DNA of 64,000 nucleotides from Paenibacillus flagellatus (GTDB taxonomy: Bacteria; Bacillota; Bacilli; Paenibacillales; NBRC-103111): the NCBI RefSeq assembly GCF_003217775.1, contig NZ_QJVJ01000014.1:1-64000 (forward strand). Reading direction: 5' to 3'. The notes under the pieces are model-generated. The model ran no database searches and was not told the DNA's origin. It was given only the letters and a program-made list of their open reading frames with translations. Of this stretch, positions 47,166 to 57,264 are shown one piece after another (positions within the stretch are counted from its first letter, which is position 1; every line of letters starts with the position of its first letter). The position numbers were made by a program, and so were the translations under genes.

Positions 47166-49049
47166 ATGGAATCGTTCGCACAAATCGCCTGGCTCGTTCC
47201 ACTGTTTCCGCTGCTCGCGTTCCTCGTTCTCTTGGCCGCCGGCCGCCAATGGAAGGAAGGAGGCGCCTACGTCGGCATCATCGCGACGCTCGCCTCGTTC
47301 GTCGTATCGGCGCTCGTGTTCGCGGAACGTCTCGGGGAAGGCGCCGAGGATTACACGTGGAACAGTCTGGAATGGCTCAAGCTCGGGGATTATTCGCTCT
47401 CCATGGGGTACGAGATCAACAATCTGAACGCGCTCATGCTGCTCGTCGTTTCGCTCGTCAGCCTGCTCGTGAATGTGTATTCGAAAGGGTACATGCACGG
47501 GGACGAGCGAATTTCGGTGTTTTACAGCTATGTCGCGCTGTTCACGTTCGCGATGCTCGGCGTGGTCATGTCGGAAAACCTGCTCGAGCTGTACATCTTC
47601 TGGGAACTGGTCGGCTTGGGCTCGTTCCTGCTGATCGGATTCTGGTACTTCAAGCCGGAAGCGAAGGCGGCGGCCAAGAAGGCGTTCATCATGACGCGGA
47701 TCGGCGACGTCGGACTGTTCCTCGCCATCCTGCTCTTATTCTGGCACATGCCGGGCCACGCGCTCGACTTCTCGAGCATTCATAACGCGTTCGCCGAAGG
47801 GAAAATATCGGGCGGAACGGCGACGCTGATCGCGCTGCTCATCTTCGTCGGAGCGGTCGGCAAGTCGGGCCAATTTCCGCTGCACACCTGGTTGCCGGAC
47901 GCGATGGAAGGCCCGACGCCGATCAGTGCGCTGATCCATGCGGCCACGATGGTCGCGGCAGGGGTTTACTTGGTGGCGCGGACGTTCGACATATTCCAAG
48001 CGTCGCCGGCGGCGCTCGATACGGTCGCTTACGTCGGCGGCTTCACGGCGATATTCGCCGCGACGATCGGCGTGGCGCAAAACGATATCAAGCGCGTGCT
48101 AGCCTACTCGACGGTCAGCCAGCTCGGCTATATGATGATGGCGCTCGGCGTGAGCGCAACCGTCTCGGCGGGCATGTTCCACCTGTTTACGCACGCGTTT
48201 TTCAAAGCGCTGCTGTTCCTCGGGGCGGGCAGCGTCATTCACGCCGTACATACCCAGAACATTCAAGAGATGGGCGGCCTTTCGTCGAAAATGAAAGTGA
48301 CGACATGGACGTTCGCGATCGGTACGCTTGCGCTGTCGGGCATCCCTCCGTTCTCGGGCTTCTGGTCCAAGGACGCGATTTTGTCCGAAGCTTATCACGG
48401 CGGGCGCTACGGCCTGTTCGCCGTCGGTCTGATCGCCGCGTTTTTCACCGCGTTCTACATGTCGCGCCTGTTCTTCCTCGTCTTCACGGGCAAGCCCCGC
48501 GGGGAGCATCATGCGCACGCGCACGAATCGCCGGCCGTCATGACCGTGCCGCTCGTCGTCTTGGCGGTCTTGGCCGTCATAACCGGCTTCCTGATGACGC
48601 CGTTCAACGGCTGGTTCGGCGAATGGCTCACCGGACATGCGGGCGAGGAGCACGGTGCGGCGCTCGTCATGCTGCTGTCGACGGTCGTCGGGCTGCTCGG
48701 CATCGGCCTCGGCTACTTGATGTACGTGAAGCGGAGCTTCTCGCCCGACGCGATTCCGAACGGCGCGCCGTGGCTGCATCGTCTCGTGGAGCGCAAATAT
48801 TATATCGACGAGCTGTACGGGGCGGTCATCGTCAAGCCGCTGAAAGGGATCGGCTTCGTCCTGACGCTGTTCGACCGGTACGTCGTGGACGGCGTCGTCC
48901 GTTTGTGCGCGTCCGTCGTGACGGGGCTCGGCAAAGCCGGCTCGCGCGTGCAGGACGGGCAAGTGCAGACGTACGGTCTCGTCACGCTGCTCGGTCTGGT
49001 CGTCCTGACGCTGGTGTTCGTCGGAAGGAGGTTTTGGAATGTTTGGTAG
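47166..49049 (+). CDS. nuoL: NADH-quinone oxidoreductase subunit L
   Basis: 627 residues, antiporter-like subunit with about 16 membrane helices and the long lateral helix near the C terminus. LLEFWELVGLGSF-type segment (YIFWELVGLGSFLLIGFW) and KSGQFPLHTWLPDAMEGPTPISALIHAATMV carry the pump Glu and Lys residues. ATG 47166 follows AGGAGGAAAAAC; the end overlaps nuoM by 11 nt. Confidence 0.97.
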   Translation: MESFAQIAWLVPLFPLLAFLVLLAAGRQWKEGGAYVGIIATLASFVVSALVFAERLGEGAEDYTWNSLEWLKLGDYSLSMGYEINNLNALMLLVVSLVSLLVNVYSKGYMHGDERISVFYSYVALFTFAMLGVVMSENLLELYIFWELVGLGSFLLIGFWYFKPEAKAAAKKAFIMTRIGDVGLFLAILLLFWHMPGHALDFSSIHNAFAEGKISGGTATLIALLIFVGAVGKSGQFPLHTWLPDAMEGPTPISALIHAATMVAAGVYLVARTFDIFQASPAALDTVAYVGGFTAIFAATIGVAQNDIKRVLAYSTVSQLGYMMMALGVSATVSAGMFHLFTHAFFKALLFLGAGSVIHAVHTQNIQEMGGLSSKMKVTTWTFAIGTLALSGIPPFSGFWSKDAILSEAYHGGRYGLFAVGLIAAFFTAFYMSRLFFLVFTGKPRGEHHAHAHESPAVMTVPLVVLAVLAVITGFLMTPFNGWFGEWLTGHAGEEHGAALVMLLSTVVGLLGIGLGYLMYVKRSFSPDAIPNGAPWLHRLVERKYYIDELYGAVIVKPLKGIGFVLTLFDRYVVDGVVRLCASVVTGLGKAGSRVQDGQVQTYGLVTLLGLVVLTLVFVGRRFWNVW

Positions 49050-50673
49050 CTGGCCCATACTTTCGACGATCGTCTTCTCGCCGCTTCTCGGCATTCTGGC
49101 GCTCCTGTTCGTCCCGAAGCACAAGGGCCGCGCGCTGAAGACGGTGGCCATCGCGGCCACGCTCGTCCCGCTGGTGCTGTCGGCTTTGCTATACGCCGAC
49201 TTCCGGCACGACGCCTCCGAGCTGCAATACAAGGAGGACGTGACTTGGATCCAGGTGCCGCTCAGCAAAGAAATCAGCCAAATCAGCGAAGCGAAGGAGT
49301 TTTACTACCAATTCGACTACACGCTCGGCATCGACGGCTTGTCGCTGCCGCTCGTCTTCCTGACGTCGCTCGTGACCGCCATGGCCGCGCTGGCGTCGGT
49401 TCACCTGAAGAAACGGTGGAAGGCGTTTTACATCTGGTTTTTGCTGCTCGAGATCGGCATGTTCGGCGTCTTCATGGCGCGCGATCTGTTCCTGTTCTTC
49501 CTCTTCTTCGAGCTTACGCTTATCCCGATGTTTTTCCTCATCGGTATCTGGGGGTATATGGATCGGGAGAAGGCGGCGAACAAGTTTTTGATCTACAACG
49601 GCATCGGGTCCGCGATCATGCTACTGGCGTTCCTCATAATCGTGAATACGGCCGGCTTTACGATGCAGACGGTCGGGGAAGCGACATCCGTATTCTATAG
49701 CGGCAGTCTGGACGTCATCACGAAGAACCTGTTCCAGGATCCGGCGGCGTTCGTCCATGCGGGACCGGAAGCGTTCCCGGAAAATCCGTTTTATTGGAGC
49801 GATACGCTGAAGTGGACGCTGTTCCTCATGCTGCTCGTCGCATTCGGCATCAAGCTGCCGATCTTCCCGTTCCATACGTGGATGCTGAAGGTGCATACGG
49901 AGGCGCATCCGGCCGTCGTCATGATTCACTCGGGCATTTTGCTGAAAATGGGGGCGTACGGGCTGCTCACGTTCGGGGTCATGCTGTTCCCGGAGCAGGC
50001 GAAGCAAGCGGCGCTGGCGATCGCGATCCTCGGCGTCGTGAACATCCTGTACGGGGCGGTTCTCGCGTTCCGCCAATCGGATTTCAAGCTGATACTGGCT
50101 TACTCCAGCATCAGCCATATGGGCGTCGTGCTGCTCGGCATCGCGGCGTTCAACGAGATCGGCCTGAAGGGCGCCATCTTCCAGCTCGTCTCGCACGGCC
50201 TCATCTCCGCGCTTATGTTTCTGCTGGTCGGGAGCCTGTACGAGCGGACGGAGACGACGGAAGTTCGCAAGCTGGGCGGATTGTCCGCGACGCTGCCGTT
50301 TCTGTGCGGCTTCCTGCTGGTGGCCGGCATGGCCTCCCTCGGATTGCCGCTGCTGTCCGGATTCGTCAGCGAGTTTCTCGCCTTCCTCGGGCTGTTCGAC
50401 AGTATGCCGGTCGTCACCGCGATCGGGGCGCTCGGCATCATTCTCACCGCGGTTTATGTGCTTCGCGGGATTATGAAGGTCAGCTACGGCCCGTTGCCGG
50501 AAGCGTACCGGGGCTTGCGCGACGCCCGTCTCGTCGAGGCGGTGCCGATGATTACGCTGACCGCGTTCATCGTGCTGATCGGCGTTTATCCGGCCGTCTT
50601 GAGCGAACCGATGCAGCAGACCGTGATCGGGATCGACCAATGGATTCAAAACATCGCGAAGATGGGAGGGTAG
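49039..50673 (+). CDS. nuoM: NADH-quinone oxidoreductase subunit M
   Basis: 544 residues, antiporter-like subunit with about 14 helices. FFELTLIPMFFLIGIWG (Glu) and KLPIFPFHTWMLKVHTEAHPAVVMIHSGILLKMGAYG (Lys) are the pump motifs. Start ATG 49039 lies within the end of nuoL. Confidence 0.97.
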   Translation: MFGSWPILSTIVFSPLLGILALLFVPKHKGRALKTVAIAATLVPLVLSALLYADFRHDASELQYKEDVTWIQVPLSKEISQISEAKEFYYQFDYTLGIDGLSLPLVFLTSLVTAMAALASVHLKKRWKAFYIWFLLLEIGMFGVFMARDLFLFFLFFELTLIPMFFLIGIWGYMDREKAANKFLIYNGIGSAIMLLAFLIIVNTAGFTMQTVGEATSVFYSGSLDVITKNLFQDPAAFVHAGPEAFPENPFYWSDTLKWTLFLMLLVAFGIKLPIFPFHTWMLKVHTEAHPAVVMIHSGILLKMGAYGLLTFGVMLFPEQAKQAALAIAILGVVNILYGAVLAFRQSDFKLILAYSSISHMGVVLLGIAAFNEIGLKGAIFQLVSHGLISALMFLLVGSLYERTETTEVRKLGGLSATLPFLCGFLLVAGMASLGLPLLSGFVSEFLAFLGLFDSMPVVTAIGALGIILTAVYVLRGIMKVSYGPLPEAYRGLRDARLVEAVPMITLTAFIVLIGVYPAVLSEPMQQTVIGIDQWIQNIAKMGG

Positions 50674-50680
50674 ATAGACC

Positions 50681-52222
50681 ATGGATCAACTGCAACGTTT
50701 GACGGCGGGCGATATTTGGCATCTGGCGCCGGAGTTGACCTTGGTCGTCTCCGCCGTCTTGCTGTCGCTCATCGATCTGCTCATGCCCCGCTCCGCGAAC
50801 CGGACGGTGCTCGGCTGGCTGGCCATCGCCGGTGTGGCCGTCGCGGCCGCGTTCGTCGTCGGCGACATCCAGTCGCTGAAGCCGGGGGCCGGCGGCCAGC
50901 CGGTGGAGCCGATTACGCTGCTCGGCGGAAGCTGGCGCATCGACGATTACGGAAATTTGTTCAAGCTGTTGTTCCTCGGAGGAACCGCGCTCGTCCTGTT
51001 CATGAGCATCGGCAACATCAAGGAGGACGACATTCCGCACCGGGGCGAGTTCTACTATCTGTTCCTGCCGGCGACGATCGGTGCGATGGTGCTGGCCTCG
51101 TCTGCGGACCTGATCACGCTGTTCGTGGGACTCGAGCTGCTCAGCATCACGTCGTATGTGCTCGTCGGCATGCGCAAGAAGCGATACGCCTCGAACGAGG
51201 GAGCGTTCAAATACGTCGTGACGGGCGCGATTTCGTCGGCCATCATTTTGTACGGGATGTCGTTTCTGTACGGCATGTCGGGCTCGACGAATTTGGCGAA
51301 AATCAACGAGGCGCTCTCGAACGGGTATTCGTCGTTCGAGCCGCTCATTTACGTATCGTTCTTCCTGCTGCTCGCCGGGTTCGGGTTCAAAGTGGCGGCT
51401 GCGCCGTTCCACATGTGGGCGCCGGACGTCTACCAGGGCGCTCCGACGCCGGTTACGGCGTACTTGGCGGTCGTCTCCAAAGCGGCCGGCTTCGCCATCG
51501 CGTTTCGGGTGCTGTATAACGTATTCGGCTTGCGCGGGCTGCGCGAGACGACGTTCCATGGCGATTTCCTGACGGCGCTGCTCGTGCTGGCCGCCGCGGC
51601 GATGGTCGTCGGCAACTTCGTGGCGCTGCGCCAACGCAACATGAAGCGGCTGCTCGCGTATTCGGGCGTCGCCAACGCCGGCTACTTGCTCGTGCCGATC
51701 GGAACGGAGTTCGGCTTGGTGCATTTCTCGAACTTCTCGGAAATGTTCTTTTACTTGATCGCTTACTTGTTCATGAACATCGGCGCGATCGCCGTCTACG
51801 CGATCGTAAGCGATTCGTCGGGCAACGAGAACGTCTCCGCCTTCGCCGGGCTGTATTACCGGTCTCCGGCAACGGCCGTCGGCATGGTCGTGCTGCTGTT
51901 GTCGCTGGCGGGGCTGCCGGTGACGGGAGGATTTTTCGGCAAGCTGTACATCATGCTCGGCACGCTGCAAATGCACCATTATTGGCTGGCGGCCGTCATG
52001 ATCGGTACGAGCATCGTATCGTTCTACTACTACTTCGGCGTCATCCGTCAAATGTTCATGCGTTCCGGCTCGGAGGAAGCCGCTCTGCCGGCGTCCGTCA
52101 CGGGGCGGATTACGATGTGGATCTGCGTTGCAGGTACGCTGCTGACCGGATTTTTCCCTCATGTGGTGCTCCGGTACATCGAGTCGATCTTCAGCGTTCC
52201 GTACGACATGTTCATCCAATAA
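50681..52222 (+). CDS. nuoN: NADH-quinone oxidoreductase subunit N
   Basis: 513 residues, antiporter-like subunit with about 14 helices. GLELLSITSYVLVGMRKK and KVAAAPFHMWAPDVYQGAPTPVTAYLAVVSKAAGF are the family motifs. Starts 7 nt after nuoM and ends the operon at a strong terminator. No nuoE, nuoF or nuoG is present, so the complex lacks the standard NADH-oxidising module in this operon. Confidence 0.97.
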   Translation: MDQLQRLTAGDIWHLAPELTLVVSAVLLSLIDLLMPRSANRTVLGWLAIAGVAVAAAFVVGDIQSLKPGAGGQPVEPITLLGGSWRIDDYGNLFKLLFLGGTALVLFMSIGNIKEDDIPHRGEFYYLFLPATIGAMVLASSADLITLFVGLELLSITSYVLVGMRKKRYASNEGAFKYVVTGAISSAIILYGMSFLYGMSGSTNLAKINEALSNGYSSFEPLIYVSFFLLLAGFGFKVAAAPFHMWAPDVYQGAPTPVTAYLAVVSKAAGFAIAFRVLYNVFGLRGLRETTFHGDFLTALLVLAAAAMVVGNFVALRQRNMKRLLAYSGVANAGYLLVPIGTEFGLVHFSNFSEMFFYLIAYLFMNIGAIAVYAIVSDSSGNENVSAFAGLYYRSPATAVGMVVLLLSLAGLPVTGGFFGKLYIMLGTLQMHHYWLAAVMIGTSIVSFYYYFGVIRQMFMRSGSEEAALPASVTGRITMWICVAGTLLTGFFPHVVLRYIESIFSVPYDMFIQ

Positions 52223-52250
52223 TCCGACCGCCGCGGCGGTCGTACGATCA

Positions 52251-52285
52251 GCCTTCTCCGGCTTCATGCGCCGGGAAGGCTTTTT
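52251..52285 (+). terminator. Terminator of the nuo operon
   Basis: GCCTTCTCCGGC (52251-52262) pairs with GCCGGGAAGGC (52270-52280), followed by five T residues. Confidence 0.9.
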
Positions 52286-52412
52286 CGTCTTCTTGGGGCG
52301 AAAACCGTAGGCCTTTCGTCCTTATTTTGTTACAATAGAAAGGGTTGTCCGCTTGAACGGCGAATGATTTACGTTCGGAACAAAATGTGGGGAAAGCAAG
52401 AGGATACCGCCA

Positions 52413-55193
52413 ATGAAGCGAAGCCAACGCGTACTTGCACCATGGGTGAGCCTGTTCGCCATTTGGATGATGATAGGAATCGGAATCACGGCCGGAGCGG
52501 GATCGATGTCCGCCGAGCCGCCGGCGCCCTCCCCGGCCTTCGAGCCGAAGGCGGGAAGCGGAACGTGGATCGTGGGATGGAAGGGAAATCCCGATCCGGA
52601 GCTTGCGGCGTCCGCGGTGATCGTCCGGGAGTATGCGTCCTCCGGTACGGCGGTCGTTCGGCCGGCCGCGGGGGAAGAGCCCTCGGAATGGCTCAACCGC
52701 TGGGAGCGGTCGCCGCACGTGCGCTACATCGTGCCGAACCGGGAGGTCGGCGTGGCGGCGGCCGCTTCCAACGACCCGCTTCTCGACAAACAAACGTATT
52801 TGCAGCAAACGCACACGATCGACGCGTGGACGCAAGTGACCCGCAACGAATCGCTCGTCGTGGCGGTCATCGATACGGGCGTCGATCTGGATCACGCCGA
52901 TCTGAAAGGCAATCTCGTGACCGGCGTCAACCTCATTCAGCCGGGGCTGCCTCCGAGGGACGACAACGGTCACGGCACGAACGTGGCGGGTGTCATCGCG
53001 GCAATCGGCAACAACGGCAAGGGCGTATCGGGTATGCTGTGGAAAACGGGCATTATGCCGATCAAAGCGCTTGAGCCAAGCGGCCGGGGCGACGAGGACA
53101 AGCTCGGGGAAGGGATTCGCTACGCCGTCGACCACGGGGCAAAAATCGTCGTCATGTCGGTCGGCCTGCTCCGCAACGACTCGTATTTGGAGGAGATCGT
53201 CCGCTATGCGGAGGAGCGCGACGTGCTGCTCATCGCCGCGACGGGCAACGACGAGGGTCGGAACGTCCGGTACCCCGCCGCGTATCCGAGCGTCATGGCG
53301 GTAGGCGGCATACGCGACGACAACAGCGTCGAGGAGCGGTCCAATTACGGTCCGGAGCTCGATATCGTCGCGCCGTGGTCGGTGTTTACGACGGCGGCCG
53401 GAGGCAAATACGAATACCGGGACGGCACGTCGATGGCCGCGCCCCAAGTGGCGGCGGCCGCGGCGATGGTGTGGGCCAAGTACCCGGCGATGAAGGCGCA
53501 CGAGGTTCGCAATTTGCTGCGCCAAACCGCTCAAGATATCGGGGAGCCGGGCTGGGACGAACGGACCGGTTACGGCCTGCTCCGGGTGGATCGCGCCCTG
53601 AGCGAGCCGTACCGCAACGATATGTACGAGCCGAACGACCGGATGGCGGACGCGAAGCCGTATTCGATCGGCCGGATGATTTCGGCCGAGCTGCAGGGGG
53701 GCGCGGATCAGGATTGGTTTTCGCTCGACTCGCCGTATGACGGCACGTTTACGCTGCAGGTGCTGGCCGATTCGGCGGCTCCCTCGGCGCTGAAGCTGAC
53801 GCTTGCCGGCCCGCACGGGACGACGGTTCAACCGATCGTTCCCGGACAATCGACGGAGCTGTCGCTGTCCAAGGGGATCAACCGGATCGCGCTGCAGTTC
53901 GACAACGGCCGGGAGACGGCCGCCTGGACGTACCGGATGACCGGCTCGTTCGCCATTTACCGCGATCCGTTCGAGAACAACGACCGGCAATATAAAGCGT
54001 ACAAGCTGTATCCCCGCAGTCAGACGGTCACCGGCACGTTCGATGTCGAGGACGACGAGGATTGGTACGCGATGACGTTCGAGCAGTCGGGCAGCCTGAA
54101 TGTCAAAGTGACGCCCGACACGAAGCGGATCGATCCGCTGCTGACGTTCCAGAAGAAGGGCGAGCGTGCGGTGACGATCGACGATAACGAAGACGGGGAG
54201 CCCGAGCTGTATGCGGTTGACGTATTTCCGGGCACGTATTACGTACGGGTGGGGAAAACGCACCCCGATCCGGCTATCGGCGAATATGAGCTGCAGTTCG
54301 ATTACAATCCGAAATATATCGATCCGAACGAGCCCAACGACCGCTCGTTCCAAGCGACGGTCGTAAGCTTGGATTCGCCGTACGAGGGCGTGTTCGATCG
54401 CTCTACCGATGTGGACTACTATAAATTTACGATATACGAACGCAGTCTCGTCCGGTTGTCGGTTTCCGGCGTTCCGGCCGGCCGGGAAGTCAGCGCTGCG
54501 CTGCAGAACAGCGCCCTCGGGTTGGTCGTGCGCGGGACGAACGCACCGGGCACGGGCGGCCTTGACATGACCGTTCCGCTCAATTCGGGCACGTATTACG
54601 TCCGGATGGGGACGGACGAGGCGTTTCAAGATCGGATGTACCGGCTGCTCGTGCACGCCGACAAGCTGACCGGCAACTATATCGACATCGGCGACCATTG
54701 GGCGAAGGATGCGATCCTTGAGCTGACCGACCTGCATATCGCGGAAGGCTACGGAACGTATTCCTTCGAGCCCGATGCGAGCATTTCGCGGGCCGAGGCG
54801 GTGACGCTCGTCGTCAAGTCGTTCGGCTACTCGAAACGTAAGGACGCCGCGTTCCCCGACTTGCCGACCGACCATTGGGCATACGATCCCGTTTCGAAAG
54901 CGCTGCAGGCGGGCATCGTCCAAGGCTACCCGGACGGCCGGTTCGATCCGGACGGGCAATTGAGCCGCGTCGAGATGGCGGTGCTGTTCGCCAAGGCGCT
55001 CGGCCTCGGCGGCAAGCTTAGGGGCGATGTGCCTTTCACGGACATCGACGCCGATTATTGGGCGCTGCCGATTTTGAAGCAGATGAAAGCGGAAGGCTGG
55101 ATTACGGGCTACGACGACGGGACGTTCGCGCCGGACCGGCCGACGTCGCGGGCCGAGTTCGCGGTCATGCTCCAGCGCATCATTCACCGGTAG
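52413..55193 (+). CDS. Cell-surface subtilisin-family protease with SLH domains
   Basis: 926 residues. Signal peptide about 1-34. A propeptide-like region (about 50-115) precedes the S8 catalytic domain with complete triad Asp154 (AVIDTGVD), His187 (NGHGTNVAG) and Ser340 (GTSMAAP). Three pre-peptidase C-terminal-type beta domains follow (about 410-770), each opening with an EPND or ENND block. Three SLH repeats at about 760-926 (IGDHWAKDAILELTDLHIAEGYGTYSFEPDASISRAE and two more) anchor it to pyruvylated wall polymer. It occupies the place where ywmB is often found before murA. Substrate unknown. Confidence 0.93.
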   Translation: MKRSQRVLAPWVSLFAIWMMIGIGITAGAGSMSAEPPAPSPAFEPKAGSGTWIVGWKGNPDPELAASAVIVREYASSGTAVVRPAAGEEPSEWLNRWERSPHVRYIVPNREVGVAAAASNDPLLDKQTYLQQTHTIDAWTQVTRNESLVVAVIDTGVDLDHADLKGNLVTGVNLIQPGLPPRDDNGHGTNVAGVIAAIGNNGKGVSGMLWKTGIMPIKALEPSGRGDEDKLGEGIRYAVDHGAKIVVMSVGLLRNDSYLEEIVRYAEERDVLLIAATGNDEGRNVRYPAAYPSVMAVGGIRDDNSVEERSNYGPELDIVAPWSVFTTAAGGKYEYRDGTSMAAPQVAAAAAMVWAKYPAMKAHEVRNLLRQTAQDIGEPGWDERTGYGLLRVDRALSEPYRNDMYEPNDRMADAKPYSIGRMISAELQGGADQDWFSLDSPYDGTFTLQVLADSAAPSALKLTLAGPHGTTVQPIVPGQSTELSLSKGINRIALQFDNGRETAAWTYRMTGSFAIYRDPFENNDRQYKAYKLYPRSQTVTGTFDVEDDEDWYAMTFEQSGSLNVKVTPDTKRIDPLLTFQKKGERAVTIDDNEDGEPELYAVDVFPGTYYVRVGKTHPDPAIGEYELQFDYNPKYIDPNEPNDRSFQATVVSLDSPYEGVFDRSTDVDYYKFTIYERSLVRLSVSGVPAGREVSAALQNSALGLVVRGTNAPGTGGLDMTVPLNSGTYYVRMGTDEAFQDRMYRLLVHADKLTGNYIDIGDHWAKDAILELTDLHIAEGYGTYSFEPDASISRAEAVTLVVKSFGYSKRKDAAFPDLPTDHWAYDPVSKALQAGIVQGYPDGRFDPDGQLSRVEMAVLFAKALGLGGKLRGDVPFTDIDADYWALPILKQMKAEGWITGYDDGTFAPDRPTSRAEFAVMLQRIIHR

Positions 55194-55208
55194 GAAGGAT
55201 GAAATCGG

Positions 55209-55457
55209 ATGGACACGGACGTATTGGACTATTCGATGGGGATGACAAGCCTCGTCTCGATCACGGTCGTGCTTCTTTGCATCGGTCTGTCGTGGTGGGC
55301 GCTGCAGCAATTTCGGTTCGACCTGTTCCTGAAGCAGCCGAGGAGCGCCCCGGCCAAAATGCTGCAGGTGCTGCTCTCGGTCGCGCTCGGCTACGAAATC
55401 GCCCGGTTCGTGCTCGATTATTTCAGCTGGTCCCGGATGCTCAAGGGGATGTTTTAG
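55209..55457 (+). CDS. ywzB: DUF1146 family membrane protein YwzB
   Basis: 82 residues with two membrane helices (about 15-33 and 52-70). SWWALQQFRFDLFLKQPRSAPAKMLQVLLSVALGYEIARF is the DUF1146 pattern. The gene stands directly before murA in Bacillales; function unknown. ATG 55209 with GGAAGGATGAAATCGG in front, 15 nt after the protease stop. Confidence 0.9.
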   Translation: MDTDVLDYSMGMTSLVSITVVLLCIGLSWWALQQFRFDLFLKQPRSAPAKMLQVLLSVALGYEIARFVLDYFSWSRMLKGMF

Positions 55458-55770
55458 CGGGGGAATAACATTGTTGCATGTTGTCAACAATGGTAATACA
55501 GCTGTTTTCATGAAAATACGGCGCACGACTACCGATCCAAAATGAAGAGCGGTTACGAAACCTTTAGCTAAACGCGTGCGGCAGCCACCTTTTGACAGTT
55601 GTCAGGCCGAAAGCGGGGGTGCTACACTGAACGTTGGGCGTTCGGAGACTTCGGTCTCCGGCCGAACGTTATACATACCGGAAACGAACGGGCAGAGCGG
55701 CTTTTTGCGAAAATGCCGAACCCGACACGTTTCGATCGTACCACTCTTAGAAGCGCGGAGGGGGAACAAG
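55458..55770 (+). other. 313-bp leader region of murA
   Basis: No credible gene. It contains an inverted repeat ATTGTTG (55470-55476) / CAACAAT (55485-55491), a promoter overlapped by a dyad (see next entry), and a two-step hairpin downstream of it: CGTTC (55639-55643) with GAACG (55664-55668) enclosing GGAGAC-TTCG-GTCTCC (55644-55659). The hairpin would lie in the murA leader RNA; no T run follows it. Confidence 0.6.
55592..55628 (+). promoter_or_regulatory. murA promoter with overlapping dyad
   Basis: TTGTCA (55599-55604), 18-bp spacer, TACACT (55623-55628). The perfect dyad TGACA-GT-TGTCA (55593-55604) covers the -35 and could be an operator. TTGACA at 55592 is too far from the -10 to be the -35. 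Confidence 0.5.
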
Positions 55771-57099
55771 ATGAGCAAAATAATCGTCCGCGGCGGCAAA
55801 CGATTGTCGGGAAGAGTCAAAATCAGCGGGGCCAAAAACGCCGTACTGCCGATCATTGCGGCTTCTTTGCTGGCGGAGGAAGGCGAAAGCGTCATCCACG
55901 ACGCGCCTCCACTAGACGATGTCATGACGATCAGCCAAGTATTGAAGTCGTTGGGCGTCCGCGTCCATTATCATAACGAGACGATTCGAGTGAATGCCGA
56001 ACACATTTCGTCCTGCGAAGCGCCATACGAATGGGTACGCAAAATGCGGGCCTCGTTCCTCGTCATGGGGCCGCTGCTTGCCCGCCAGGGCTATTCGCGC
56101 ATCGCGCTTCCCGGCGGCTGCGCAATCGGAACCCGGCCGATCGACCAGCACCTGAAAGGCTTCGAGGCGATGGGAGCGGAAATCGGCCTCGGCCAAGGCT
56201 ATATCGAAGCCCGCGCGAAGGGGCGCCTGCGCGGAGCGAAAATTTATTTGGACGTCGCCAGCGTCGGCGCGACCGAAAACATCATGATGGCGGCCTCGCT
56301 GGCCGAAGGGACGACCGTGATCGAGAACGCCGCGCGCGAGCCGGAAATCGTCGATCTCGCCAACTACTTGAACGCGATGGGGGCCCGCATACGCGGCGCC
56401 GGCACGGGGGTCATCCGGATCGACGGCGTCGAACGGCTGAAGGGCACGGTGCATACGGTCATACCGGATCGCATCGAAGCGGGAACGTTTATGATCGCCG
56501 CCGCGATATCGGGAAGCTCGCTGTTTATCGAGGGCGCGATCGCGGACCATTTGCGGCCCGTCATCTCGAAGATGCAGGAGATGGGCGTTTCGTTCGCGGA
56601 GGACGAGAACGGCATTCACGTCTCGACTGACAAGCCGCTTCGGGCGGTCGACGTGAAGACGCTGCCTTATCCGGGATTCCCGACCGACATGCAGTCGCAG
56701 ATGATGGCGCTGCTTGCCGTATCGGACGGCACCGGCATCGTGACCGAAACCGTATTCGAGAACCGGTTCATGCACGTCGAGCAGTTTTGCAACATGCAGG
56801 CGCAGATCAAGGTGGAGGGACGGACCGCCGTCGTCACCGGCAACGCGAAGCTTCGCGGAGCGAAGGTGTGCGCGACCGATCTGCGCGCGGGAGCGGCGTT
56901 GATCTTGGCCGCGCTGGCCGCCGAAGGCGAGACCGAAATTACGGGCATCCATCACATCGACCGCGGCTACGTCGACATCGAGCGGAAGCTGCGCGATTTG
57001 GGAGCCGATATACGCCGCGTCGTACCGGTGGAAGAACCGGAGCCGGTAACGAGCCACGAAATGAACATATTCAGCGCCGTACAGCCGACATGGGCGTGA
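55771..57099 (+). CDS. murA: UDP-N-acetylglucosamine 1-carboxyvinyltransferase
   Basis: First committed step of peptidoglycan synthesis: adds enolpyruvate from PEP to UDP-GlcNAc. 442 residues. Lys in SGAKNAVLP (about residue 22) and the catalytic Cys117 in [14 protein letters not shown], the fosfomycin target, are present. ATG 55771 follows GCGGAGGGGGAAC. Neighbours ywzB and spoIID match the murAA copy of Bacillus. The C-terminal tail beyond residue 425 is variable. Confidence 0.97.
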   Translation: MSKIIVRGGKRLSGRVKISGAKNAVLPIIAASLLAEEGESVIHDAPPLDDVMTISQVLKSLGVRVHYHNETIRVNAEHISSCEAPYEWVRKMRASFLVMGPLLARQGYSRIALPGGCAIGTRPIDQHLKGFEAMGAEIGLGQGYIEARAKGRLRGAKIYLDVASVGATENIMMAASLAEGTTVIENAAREPEIVDLANYLNAMGARIRGAGTGVIRIDGVERLKGTVHTVIPDRIEAGTFMIAAAISGSSLFIEGAIADHLRPVISKMQEMGVSFAEDENGIHVSTDKPLRAVDVKTLPYPGFPTDMQSQMMALLAVSDGTGIVTETVFENRFMHVEQFCNMQAQIKVEGRTAVVTGNAKLRGAKVCATDLRAGAALILAALAAEGETEITGIHHIDRGYVDIERKLRDLGADIRRVVPVEEPEPVTSHEMNIFSAVQPTWA

Positions 57100-57114
57100 C
57101 GGCGGGTTGAAGCG

Positions 57115-57148
57115 GATCGGCTTCCCTTGCGGAAGCCGGTCTTTTTTT
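57115..57148 (+). terminator. Terminator after murA
   Basis: GATCGGCTTCC pairs with GGAAGCCGGTC (one G-T pair) and is followed by seven T residues. Confidence 0.9.
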
Positions 57149-57264
57149 GTCTATGTCGAAACGCCGGTCGAGCGGTTCTAGCCTCTCTCGATTTCTCATA
57201 GATATAAGAACAAGCAAGATCCGCTAGAACGCCGGGCTTGCCGACTACTTAACGGAGGAATCGT

